Source: Gluconacetobacter tumulicola
GTDB lineage: Bacteria > Pseudomonadota > Alphaproteobacteria > Acetobacterales > Acetobacteraceae
Reading direction: 5' to 3'
Length of the DNA: 64,000 bases
NCBI RefSeq assembly: GCF_014174215.1
Contig: NZ_JABEQL010000002.1
Span: 62,001-126,000 of the forward strand
Below the pieces are notes generated by a model. It searched no databases. It was not told where the DNA came from and was given only the letters and a program-made list of their open reading frames with translations. Position 1 is the first letter of the stretch; every line of letters begins with the position of its first letter. This document shows positions 18,716-26,356 of this stretch, one piece after another. The position numbers and the translations under genes were made by a program.

Positions 18716-19422
18716 TGCGCAGCGTGGTGCTGCTCTCGGGCGGGATCGACCCTGTCTCCGGCCGTTCGGCTCCGCCGCGCGGCGAGATTGCGGCGATCGG
18801 GCTGGCGCTGTCGGCGGGCGGGGCGGTCGGTGGGTTGCATGTGGGTCTGCCGGCGGCGGCCCTGGGGCAGGCGGCCGGTCATGGGCTGGGACAGATCGCG
18901 TGTCTGCGGGGGGTGGGCGATCCCGTCGCGATTCTGGCGGCGCATCTGTCTGCCGCGCCGCCCGATCTGGTACTGGCGGGGTCGCGGGCCTGTGGTGGCG
19001 AGGATAGCGGCATGCTGCCCTATCTGCTGGCCGAGCGGCTTGGCTGGCCGCTGCTTGCCGGCGTGATGGCGATCGGTGCCGGGGCGGATGGCTGGCTGCC
19101 GGTGACGATCGGCCTGCCGTTGGGGGCGCGGCAGGACGCGCGGATCAGGCTGCCCTGCATCCTGTGCGCGCATGATGCGGCGCCGGCGCCGCCCTTTGTC
19201 TTCGACCGCGCGCGGCGGGTGGCGATGCATACGGTCGCTGTGGCGGATGCGGAGACCATCGCCCCGCTGGAAGGGACGGAGCGACCCTATCGTGCGCGCC
19301 CCCGGCTGATCGGGTCGGCCGCGCCGGCTGGTGGAGGGCGGGTGCTGGACAATCCGGACCCTGCCGAGGCGGCGCGGGTGCTGCTTGACCATCTGCGGGC
19401 GCTCGGCATGCTGGGCGCATGA
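18715..19422 (+). CDS. etfB: Electron transfer flavoprotein subunit beta
   Basis: A 235-residue ETF beta, slightly short for the family, with the AMP-binding type segment LAGSRACGGEDSGMLPYLLAERLGWPLLAG and preceding GIDPVSGRSAPPRGEIAAIGLAL. It is the last gene of the 14-kb betaine demethylation array. The start codon is coupled to the etfA stop. Confidence 0.87.
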   Translation: MRSVVLLSGGIDPVSGRSAPPRGEIAAIGLALSAGGAVGGLHVGLPAAALGQAAGHGLGQIACLRGVGDPVAILAAHLSAAPPDLVLAGSRACGGEDSGMLPYLLAERLGWPLLAGVMAIGAGADGWLPVTIGLPLGARQDARIRLPCILCAHDAAPAPPFVFDRARRVAMHTVAVADAETIAPLEGTERPYRARPRLIGSAAPAGGGRVLDNPDPAEAARVLLDHLRALGMLGA

Positions 19423-19438
19423 GAAGGAACATCCATTG

Positions 19439-19930
19439 ATGCGTGAAGATCTGCGTGCCCTGCTGGAGCGGCTGGATTTCCAGCCGCGCGGCGTCAGCCA
19501 TCCGCCCGTCCGCACGGTGGAGGAAGCGCATCTGCATTATGCGGGGCTGGATGGGGTGCATACCAAGAATGCCTTCCTGAAGGATGCAAAGGGCGTTCTG
19601 GTGCTGGTGAGTGTGCCGGCGGACCGGCGGCTGGACATGAAGGCCCTGCCGGGGCTGATCGGGACCAAGCGCCTGTCCTTCGGTAGTCCGGAGCTGATGC
19701 GTGCGGTGCTGGATACCGAACCGGGGGCGCTGGGGCCGCTCAGCCTGGTGGCCGATACGCAGCGCCAGGTCCGCTTTGCCATCGAATCCTCGCTGCTGGA
19801 GGCCGATGCCATCACCTGTCATCCGCTGGACAATACCGAAACCTGGGTGTTTCCCCGCGCCGTGCTGATCCGCCTGCTGGCCGATCTGGGGGTGGAACCG
19901 GTGGTCTTTACCCTGCCGGCGGAGGGGTAG
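19439..19930 (+). CDS. YbaK/ProX-type aminoacyl-tRNA deacylase
   Basis: A 163-residue trans-editing domain (ProXp-ala type) that hydrolyses mischarged tRNA, usually Ala-tRNA(Pro). Motifs are HPPVRTVEEAHLHYAG, HTKNAFLKDAKG (the conserved Lys), KRLSFGSPELM and the C-terminal HPLDNTETWVF. GAAGGAA lies about 10 bases before the ATG. It overlaps the convergent lipid kinase gene by 23 bases at its 3' end. It has no evident link to betaine catabolism. Confidence 0.88.
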   Translation: MREDLRALLERLDFQPRGVSHPPVRTVEEAHLHYAGLDGVHTKNAFLKDAKGVLVLVSVPADRRLDMKALPGLIGTKRLSFGSPELMRAVLDTEPGALGPLSLVADTQRQVRFAIESSLLEADAITCHPLDNTETWVFPRAVLIRLLADLGVEPVVFTLPAEG

Positions 19931-20810
19931 GGCCCGTCGCCACGTGCAGTGGCGATGCGGAAATATCGAGAAGAACCGGGGAAAATCCTTTGCGGTCGCC
20001 GTCACTCTGGATGGGAATGGCGGCGGGGGACGGGATCTGGACGGTCGAGGCGGTCAGGGTTCGCGTGCCCTTCTGCTGCTCGATTCTGCCGAGGAACAGC
20101 GAGAGAATGGTCCTGACCAGGGCCAGCTTGCCGGATGTTTCGAACAGGATGACGGAAAAATTCCTGTCCCCGTGCGCGGAGTGGCGCGTCAGCTCGTATT
20201 TTCCGGCGTAGAGCGAGCCTTTCGAGACGATGACGGTCGTGGCGCGATGGGGAATATCGTCGATCAGCGCGGTAAATTCCGTCAATTCGAACCGGAAGAG
20301 GGATGAGAGCGTGCTGACGGCATAGGCGGCGCGGCCTACCCATGCTTTCAGCCGCGTCGAGGTGCCGTGGACGATGTGGGCGTCGAACCCGATGCTGGCC
20401 ATCTGTACGAAAAGCTGGCGCCCCGCCTTTGTGTGGAGATAGCCGGGCCAGATGGTCGTGAAATGGCCGGCCTGGATCAGGGCGGCGTTCCTGATCTCGT
20501 TGAAGGGGATCTTCAGCTCGTGCGCCAGCACGTTGGCCGAGCCGAGGGGGAGGATGCCCAGGATGGCGGAGGTGCCGATCATGCCCGCCGCGACTTCCGC
20601 GATCGTGCCGTCTCCGCCCGCCGCGACGATGTGGGAATAGAGCCCGCTGGCGGCGGCGTCGCGGGCAAGGATGGTCGCGTGGCCGGGATATTGTGTCCGC
20701 GCGATTGTCGTGCGCGGGCCGGCCTGCTCCAGATGGCGTACGAAGCGGGAAATTCTTGAACGACTATGATGTCCGGCCGTCGGGTTTGTAATGATAATGA
20801 CTTTTTTCAT
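19908..20810 (-). CDS. Diacylglycerol kinase-family lipid kinase
   Basis: A 300-residue protein of the DAGK/YegS/LCB5 family. The N-terminal KKVIIITNPTAGHHSRSR and the nucleotide loop AAGGDGTIAEVAAGMIG (about 63-79) are diagnostic, followed by LGILPLGSANVLAHELKIP. It probably phosphorylates a membrane lipid; the substrate is unknown. The minus-strand start is preceded by an AT-rich region. Its 3' end overlaps the convergent deacylase gene. Confidence 0.87.
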   Translation of the reverse strand: MKKVIIITNPTAGHHSRSRISRFVRHLEQAGPRTTIARTQYPGHATILARDAAASGLYSHIVAAGGDGTIAEVAAGMIGTSAILGILPLGSANVLAHELKIPFNEIRNAALIQAGHFTTIWPGYLHTKAGRQLFVQMASIGFDAHIVHGTSTRLKAWVGRAAYAVSTLSSLFRFELTEFTALIDDIPHRATTVIVSKGSLYAGKYELTRHSAHGDRNFSVILFETSGKLALVRTILSLFLGRIEQQKGTRTLTASTVQIPSPAAIPIQSDGDRKGFSPVLLDISASPLHVATGPTPPPAG

Positions 20811-20885
20811 CGAAAAAATTCATCTTCCGGGAAATGTCCGCGATCCTATACACGTCCCCGGGGATGAAAGACATGACCGGTCCGG

Positions 20886-21737
20886 TCAGTCCGGAAACAC
20901 CACCGTGCGATGCCCGTTGACGATCACGCGCCGTTGCAGATGGTAATGCACGGCCTTGGACAGCACGCGCCGTTCCACGTCGCGGCCCTTGCGGATCAGG
21001 TCGTCGGGCGTGTCGGCGTGCGAGATGCGTTCGACATCCTGTTCGATGATCGGGCCTTCGTCGAGGTCTGCCGTGACGTAGTGGGCGGTGGCGCCGATGA
21101 GCTTGACGCCGCGGGCCTGGGCCTGGTGATAGGGGCGCGATCCCTTGAAGCTGGGCAGGAAGGAATGGTGGATGTTGATGCAGCGGCCGGAGAGTTTCGC
21201 CGCCATCTCGTTCGACAATACCTGCATGTAGCGGGCCAGCACGACCAGGTCGGCCCCGATTTCGGTCACCAGGCGCCATAGCTGCTCTTCCTGCGCCGCC
21301 TTGGTCATGGGGGTGACGGGCAGGTAGTGGAACGGGATGTCGTCGGTGGCGACGGCGCGGGTGGCCTCGCGCGGGTGGTTCGACACGATGGCCACCGGGT
21401 CCATCGCCAGTTCGCCGATGCGCCAGCGATAGAGCAGGTCGGCCAGGCAATGGTCGAATTTCGACACCATGATCAGCACGCGCTGCCGCGCGCCGGCCGG
21501 ATAGAACTGCCAGTGCGCGTCGAACCGGGCCGCCACCCCGACCAGGATTGCCCGGTCGGGCGGGGTGGCGGCGGTGAAGGCGATGCGCATGAAGAACTGG
21601 CCCTCCGCCAGATCCGCATGCTGATGGATCTCGATGATGTTCGCGCCCGCATCGAACAGGCAGCCCGACCAGGCGGCGACCAGGCCTGTCTGGCTGGCGC
21701 AGGTGACGATGAGGATATGGGCGTCGGCATAGGCCAT
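20886..21737 (-). CDS. purU: Formyltetrahydrofolate deformylase
   Basis: A 283-residue PurU: an N-terminal ACT domain (HILIVTCASQTGLVAAWSGCLFDAGANIIEIHQHAD) and a formyltransferase-fold hydrolase domain with NHPREATRAVA, RYMQVLSN, NIHHSFLPSFKGSRPYHQA and DEGPIIEQDVERISH, the catalytic His and Asp being in these last segments. It releases formate and tetrahydrofolate, which fits disposal of methyl groups freed by sarcosine oxidase; purU accompanies sox genes in other bacteria. The start is the ATG directly before the ACT domain. Confidence 0.93.
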   Translation of the reverse strand: MAYADAHILIVTCASQTGLVAAWSGCLFDAGANIIEIHQHADLAEGQFFMRIAFTAATPPDRAILVGVAARFDAHWQFYPAGARQRVLIMVSKFDHCLADLLYRWRIGELAMDPVAIVSNHPREATRAVATDDIPFHYLPVTPMTKAAQEEQLWRLVTEIGADLVVLARYMQVLSNEMAAKLSGRCINIHHSFLPSFKGSRPYHQAQARGVKLIGATAHYVTADLDEGPIIEQDVERISHADTPDDLIRKGRDVERRVLSKAVHYHLQRRVIVNGHRTVVFPD

Positions 21738-21750
21738 GGTCGGGGTGTCC

Positions 21751-22827
21751 TTACCGGTCGGAGAACAGCCTGATGCCGGCATGGGACAGCACGTCCGGCG
21801 CGGCGCGGCGGGCGGCGAAGTCGGGCAGGGCCGTGCGATGGCAGGCGCTGGGGCTGATGCCGAACATGTTCTTGAAATGACGGGAGAAATGCGAGCAGTC
21901 GGAAAAGCCCATCTCGATGGCGATTTCGGTCACGCTCATTTCGCCGGCTTCCAGCAGGGCGCGGGCGTGGCGCAGGCGCAATGTGCGATAGAAATCCTGC
22001 GGCTTGCGGCCCAGCGTGGTCTGGAACAGCCGTTCGAGCTGGCGGCTGGAGATCCCCAGCCGGGCGGCGAGCTGCGCGATCGGCAGCGGGCGCGCCATGT
22101 TCTGTTCCATGTGTAACACCGCGCGCCGCACCCGAGGGTCGGCGAAGCGGGTGGCCGAGGCCAGGGTCGGCGGCTGGGGTTGCAGCCTTGTCTGGTTGCC
22201 GGCGGCGCCGGCGCGTTCCATCAGCAGGATATGACTGGCCTTGAGCCCCGCCGGGCGGCCGATGCTGCGTTCGATCAGGTGCATGGCCACGTCGGCCGCC
22301 GCCCCGCCGCCGGAGCAGGTGATGCGGTCGCCATCGTCGAGGAACATCTGGTCGCTGACCGGCTCGTGGGTGGGAAAGGCCTCCTGGAAATCCTGGCGAT
22401 GGTACCAGCTGACGCAGACGCGGCGATTGTCCATCAGCCCGGCGCGGCACAGGGCGAAGGTGCCGGTGCAGACGCCGATCAGGGTGATGCCCATCGCGGC
22501 GGCGCGGCGCAGCCAGGCGGTGGTGACGTAATCGATCTGCTCCTGCCCGTGCAGCAGGCCGCCGACCACGACGATATGGTCGAAGGCCCTGGGATCGCCC
22601 AACGGGGCGTCGCGCGCGATGGCCACGCCGCAACTGGAGCGCACCGGATGGACCGAGGCGGAGAGGACCTGCCAGGAACAGTGGATGGGGCGGCTGCGAT
22701 CGTCCTTGTCGGCGGCGAGGCGCAGATGGTCGACGAACAGGGCGAAGGCGGACAGCGTGAAATGCTCGGCCAGAACGAAGCCGACGCGCAGGCGCGGCTT
22801 GATGCCGGCCGATGCCCCTTCTGACAT
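21751..22827 (-). CDS. GlxA/AraC-family transcriptional regulator (second copy)
   Basis: A 358-residue regulator with the same layout as the gbdR product: DJ-1/PfpI-like domain (about 15-200; VVVGGLLHGQEQIDYV and GVCTGTFALCRAGLMD) and a C-terminal AraC HTH (about 235-330; PIAQLAARLGISSRQLERLFQ and SVTEIAIEMGFSDCSHFSRHFKNMFG). GGGAG lies 7 bases before the ATG at 22827. purU follows after 13 bases, so they may be co-transcribed. It could be a paralogue that senses carnitine or another betaine; the ligand is not predictable. Confidence 0.87.
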   Translation of the reverse strand: MSEGASAGIKPRLRVGFVLAEHFTLSAFALFVDHLRLAADKDDRSRPIHCSWQVLSASVHPVRSSCGVAIARDAPLGDPRAFDHIVVVGGLLHGQEQIDYVTTAWLRRAAAMGITLIGVCTGTFALCRAGLMDNRRVCVSWYHRQDFQEAFPTHEPVSDQMFLDDGDRITCSGGGAAADVAMHLIERSIGRPAGLKASHILLMERAGAAGNQTRLQPQPPTLASATRFADPRVRRAVLHMEQNMARPLPIAQLAARLGISSRQLERLFQTTLGRKPQDFYRTLRLRHARALLEAGEMSVTEIAIEMGFSDCSHFSRHFKNMFGISPSACHRTALPDFAARRAAPDVLSHAGIRLFSDR

Positions 22828-22954
22828 GATCATTCTCCCGATCGTGGCCGGCCCGTGCCGGGCGGTTTGATTGCTTGTCCGAAACGAGGATACGGAACCA
22901 TAAGCGCGTGCCTCTTGTCCCGATACGACATAAATTTCATTCGATCCGTCAGAT

Positions 22955-23911
22955 TCATCCGCCGGGCGCGAGAAATGCCTGCATGGCGGGCAGGGACGGC
23001 GCGCCATCGCGGGTGGTCACGCCGTCCAGCCAGGCGTGCCAGGCGTCGGGATGGCCGCGCAGCCAGCGCCGGGCGACCTGGGGCGGGGGCATATGGTCGC
23101 GCTGGATGGCCAGCATCATGATGTTCTCGTCGGGGATCGTGAAGCGGATCCGGGCCAGCAGGCGCGCCGCGTTGGGGCAGTCCGTGCGGTAGCCGCGCCG
23201 GATCACGGTATTGACGGTGGCGCCGCCATCGGGGCCGAAGACCTTGTCGCCGCCGGTCAGGTAGCGCAGGGCGAAGCGCAGGTTCATGGGATGGGGTTCC
23301 CACGCCAGGAACACGATCGGGCGGTGGCTCTGGATCATGCGGTCGACCTGGCTGAGCATGCCCTGCTCGCTGCTTTCCACCAGGCGGAAGCGTTGAAGCT
23401 GGAACTGGTTGGCGCGGATCATGTCCAGCACCAGCGCGTTGCCGTCATTGCCGGCTTCTAGCCCGAAGATCATGTAGCCCAGGCGCGAGCCCCATGCCGC
23501 GATGTCGCGATAATCGCGCAGGCCCGCCTGCCAGACATAATCGGGCACCGCCAGCGTGTAATGCGCGCCCGACAGGTTGGTGGCCAGCCGTTCCACGGAC
23601 CCGTCGGCCAGGAACGGCGCGATCGGGGTGCTGCCCGAGGGTTCCCAATTGCTGAGAAACGCATCCACGCGCCGGTCGCGCATGGCCACGTAGGTCATGG
23701 TCAGGGCCAGCATCGGCGTGCGGGGCGCGTAGCCGAGTGCCTCGAACAGGGTGGCGGCGACGGCGGTGACCGCTTCGGCATCCGTCCAGCCGACATTGGA
23801 CAGGCGGACCGGCGCGCAGGCGGCCGGATCGCCGGATGCGGCATGCGCCCCACCCGTCGGGAGGGCCAGCAGGATCAGAATCGCGAACAGGCGGGCGGTG
23901 CGGCTGGGCAT
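22955..23911 (-). CDS. Periplasmic substrate-binding protein for choline/betaine (OpuAC/ProX type)
   Basis: A 318-residue secreted protein: signal peptide MPSRTARLFAILILLALPTGGAHA, then an OpuAC-family domain. VRLSNVGWTDAEAVTAVAATLFEALGY, DAFLSNWEPS and FLAWEPHPMNLRF supply the Trp/Tyr-rich pocket typical of quaternary-amine binding. AAGGGG lies upstream of the ATG. No permease or ATPase gene is adjacent; the only matching ones in the window are proW and proV, 20 kb away. Confidence 0.85.
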   Translation of the reverse strand: MPSRTARLFAILILLALPTGGAHAASGDPAACAPVRLSNVGWTDAEAVTAVAATLFEALGYAPRTPMLALTMTYVAMRDRRVDAFLSNWEPSGSTPIAPFLADGSVERLATNLSGAHYTLAVPDYVWQAGLRDYRDIAAWGSRLGYMIFGLEAGNDGNALVLDMIRANQFQLQRFRLVESSEQGMLSQVDRMIQSHRPIVFLAWEPHPMNLRFALRYLTGGDKVFGPDGGATVNTVIRRGYRTDCPNAARLLARIRFTIPDENIMMLAIQRDHMPPPQVARRWLRGHPDAWHAWLDGVTTRDGAPSLPAMQAFLAPGG

Positions 23912-24137
23912 GCGGACATTCCCCTTCTGACCGGCAGGGCTCCCGGCTATCATGTCGGGCCTGTCGGCCTGTCACCCGAATGTTCGCGTCGGATGACGGT
24001 TCGGTTCCGACATGAAACACAGGAAAACCGGATCGGGTCGATTTTTTTGTGTCGCTGGGCTGGCCCCGACATTCCCTCGCCGTGGCAAGGGCCTTATCAG
24101 ACTGTCGGATATCCTGCCTGACCGATCGGAGCCCGTC

Positions 24138-24551
24138 ATGTCCATTGCCACCGCGCGCGCGGTCATCGAGAGCTATTACCGCATCTTCAATTCCGGCGAC
24201 CGTGCGGCCTTTCTGGCCCTGCTGACCGATGATGTCGTACATGACATCAACCAGGGCGGCAGCGAGAACGGGGTGGCGGCGTTCCGTGCCTTTCTGCAGC
24301 GCATGGACCGCTGCTATCGCGAGGAGATCCGCGACGTGGTGGTGATGGTCAATGACGATGGCAGCCGGGCGGCGGCGGAATTCGTCGTCCATGGCACCTA
24401 TCTGAGCACCGACGAGGGGCTGCCGGAGGCCGCCGGCCAGACCTATGTGCTGCCGGCGGGGGCGTTCTTTACCCTGCGCGAAGGCAAGGTGGCGCGGATT
24501 TCGAATTACTACAACCTGCCGGAATGGACGCGGCAGGTTACAGGCGGGTAG
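24138..24551 (+). CDS. NTF2-like/SnoaL-type protein
   Basis: A 137-residue small cone-fold protein: ARAVIESYYRIFNSGDRAAFLALLTDDVVHDINQG at the N-terminus and AFFTLREGKVARISNYYNLPEW at the C-terminus. The family includes ketosteroid-isomerase-like enzymes and many orphans. It is divergent from the betaine-binding protein gene and convergent with the cytochrome gene; neither neighbour tells its role. Confidence 0.8.
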   Translation: MSIATARAVIESYYRIFNSGDRAAFLALLTDDVVHDINQGGSENGVAAFRAFLQRMDRCYREEIRDVVVMVNDDGSRAAAEFVVHGTYLSTDEGLPEAAGQTYVLPAGAFFTLREGKVARISNYYNLPEWTRQVTGG

Positions 24552-24596
24552 GAGCCTGCATCGCGATCCGTACAATGCGGATTTAAAAATTGCCGT

Positions 24597-25874
24597 TCAG
24601 CGCAGAAGGGATTGGGGAGCGTTGAGTGCCTGGCGGGCGCGGGCCGCGTCGGCCGGGGTGACGGGGGAGGCGCGGTTGCCCCAGCTGTTGCGCAGGAAGG
24701 TCGTGACGTCGGCGACCTGGGCGTCCGTCAGTTTCCAGGCGAAGGCCGGCATGCTGGTGCCGCGGTCGTTGCCGTGCGTGATCGCGGACTGGGCGCCCTG
24801 CAGGATCACGTTGAGGGCGCTGGCCGGATCGGCCGACTGGACGCGCGCGTGGCCGGCCAGGGCCGGGACCATGCCCGGGATGCCTTGCCCGTCGGCGCCG
24901 TGGCAGGCGCGGCAGCTTTCGCCGTAGAGGCGCGCGCCGGCTTCCATCGCCGCCGTAGCCGGCGGGGCGGGCGGCGTGGCCTCCTGCCCGGGTGGGGTGG
25001 GCACCGATCGCAGATAGACCGCGATTGCCCGCAGGTCGGCGTCGGTCAGGAACTGGGTCGAGCGGCTGACGATCTCGGCCATCGGGCCGGCCGCGACCGC
25101 GCGGCGGCTGGTGCCGGTGTGCAGGTAGGCGACGATGTCCTCCTCCGTCCAGCCGCCCAATCCGGTGCGGGCGGCGTCATCCAGCGCCGGGGCGAACAGG
25201 CCCTCCAGCGGCGCGCCGCCCAGATAGGCGCGCACATCGTCGGCCCCCAGGCGGTTCTTGGGCGAATGGCAGGTTGTGCAATGACCCAGGCCGGTCACCA
25301 GATAGGCGCCGCGATTCCATTGCGCGTCGCGCGTGGGATCGGCGCGGAACGGTGCCGGGTCGAAATAGAGCAGCGACCAGACGAAGGCCGACAGCAGGCG
25401 GATATTGAAGGGAAAGCGTAGCTGGTTGGTCGCCACCGCGTTGCGTACCGGCGGCTGGCTGGCGAGATAGGCCTTGATGTCCAGGATATCGCGGTCGCTG
25501 GCCCTGGCATAGGTATTGAACGGCATGGCGGCATAGAGCCGCTGGCCCCTGCCGCCGATCCCGCGTTTGACCGCGCGCAGGAACTGCGCGTCCGTCCAGC
25601 CGCCGATGCCGGTTGCGGTGTCGGGCGTGATGTTGCTGCCCAGCAGGGTGCCGAAGGCGGTACGGATGGCCCGTCCGCCCGCGAAGGGACGGCCGCCGGG
25701 TGCCGTGTGGCACGCCACGCAGTCCCCGGCCGCCGCCAGATAGGCGCCACGCGCCACCGCCCCCTGGTCGGGGGTGGTGGCCTGGCCCGTTGCGCGGGCC
25801 GGCGATGCGCCGGCCCCGATCAGCAGCAGGGCCGCGCAGGCGGCGCGGCGCGCGCGGTTGCGGCCGCCGGTCAC
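24597..25874 (-). CDS. Three-heme cytochrome c, electron acceptor for the molybdenum hydroxylase
   Basis: 425 residues with a signal peptide and three heme c sites, CVACH (52-56), CTTCH (199-203) and CRACH (321-325). It resembles the cytochrome subunit of membrane alcohol/aldehyde dehydrogenases and the C-terminal heme part of NicB-type hydroxylases. The start is GTG 25874, overlapping the VOC stop (GTGA); a longer frame adds about 90 Arg/Gly-rich shadow residues. It is last in the minus-strand operon after the Mo hydroxylase, so it probably carries electrons from that enzyme to the respiratory chain. Confidence 0.87.
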   Translation of the reverse strand: MTGGRNRARRAACAALLLIGAGASPARATGQATTPDQGAVARGAYLAAAGDCVACHTAPGGRPFAGGRAIRTAFGTLLGSNITPDTATGIGGWTDAQFLRAVKRGIGGRGQRLYAAMPFNTYARASDRDILDIKAYLASQPPVRNAVATNQLRFPFNIRLLSAFVWSLLYFDPAPFRADPTRDAQWNRGAYLVTGLGHCTTCHSPKNRLGADDVRAYLGGAPLEGLFAPALDDAARTGLGGWTEEDIVAYLHTGTSRRAVAAGPMAEIVSRSTQFLTDADLRAIAVYLRSVPTPPGQEATPPAPPATAAMEAGARLYGESCRACHGADGQGIPGMVPALAGHARVQSADPASALNVILQGAQSAITHGNDRGTSMPAFAWKLTDAQVADVTTFLRNSWGNRASPVTPADAARARQALNAPQSLLR

Positions 25875-26299
25875 TGTTTGGCGAACAGCTGGTCCATCGA
25901 ACGGAGGGCCTTGAATTCCAGGGCATTGCCGGCCGGGTCGAAGAAGAACATCGTGGCCTGCTCGCCCGGCAGGCCCTTGAAGCGGACCTGCGGTTCCAGG
26001 ACGAAGGGAATATTGTGCGCGCGCACGCGCTCGGCCAGGGCTTCCCAGCTTTCCATGTCCAGCACGACGCCGAAATGCGGGATCGGCACGTTGTGGCCAT
26101 CGACCGCGCCGCTGCCCGTGCCGCCGCCATGGGGGTCGCGGGGGCCGGTGCAATGGGTGACGATCTGGTTGCCGAACAGGTCGAAATCGATCCAGCTATC
26201 GGAGCTGCGCCCCTCGGGGCAGCCCAGGACCTCGCCATAGAAATGGCGGGCGGCGTCGAGATCGTCCACGGGAAAGGCAAGATGGAACGGCGAAGACAT
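25871..26299 (-). CDS. VOC protein, possible extradiol-type dioxygenase
   Basis: A 142-residue VOC domain: [42 protein letters not shown] and [15 protein letters not shown]. The two His and the C-terminal Glu form a plausible 2-His-1-carboxylate metal site, so ring cleavage or isomerisation are both possible. CAGGAGAAA precedes the ATG. It lies between the Mo hydroxylase and the cytochrome gene, in the same operon. Confidence 0.83.
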   Translation of the reverse strand: MSSPFHLAFPVDDLDAARHFYGEVLGCPEGRSSDSWIDFDLFGNQIVTHCTGPRDPHGGGTGSGAVDGHNVPIPHFGVVLDMESWEALAERVRAHNIPFVLEPQVRFKGLPGEQATMFFFDPAGNALEFKALRSMDQLFAKQ

Positions 26300-26356
26300 T
26301 TTCTGTTTCTCCTGATGGTTTATGGATGATTCTGTTATTGATGCGGCGGTGTGGCG

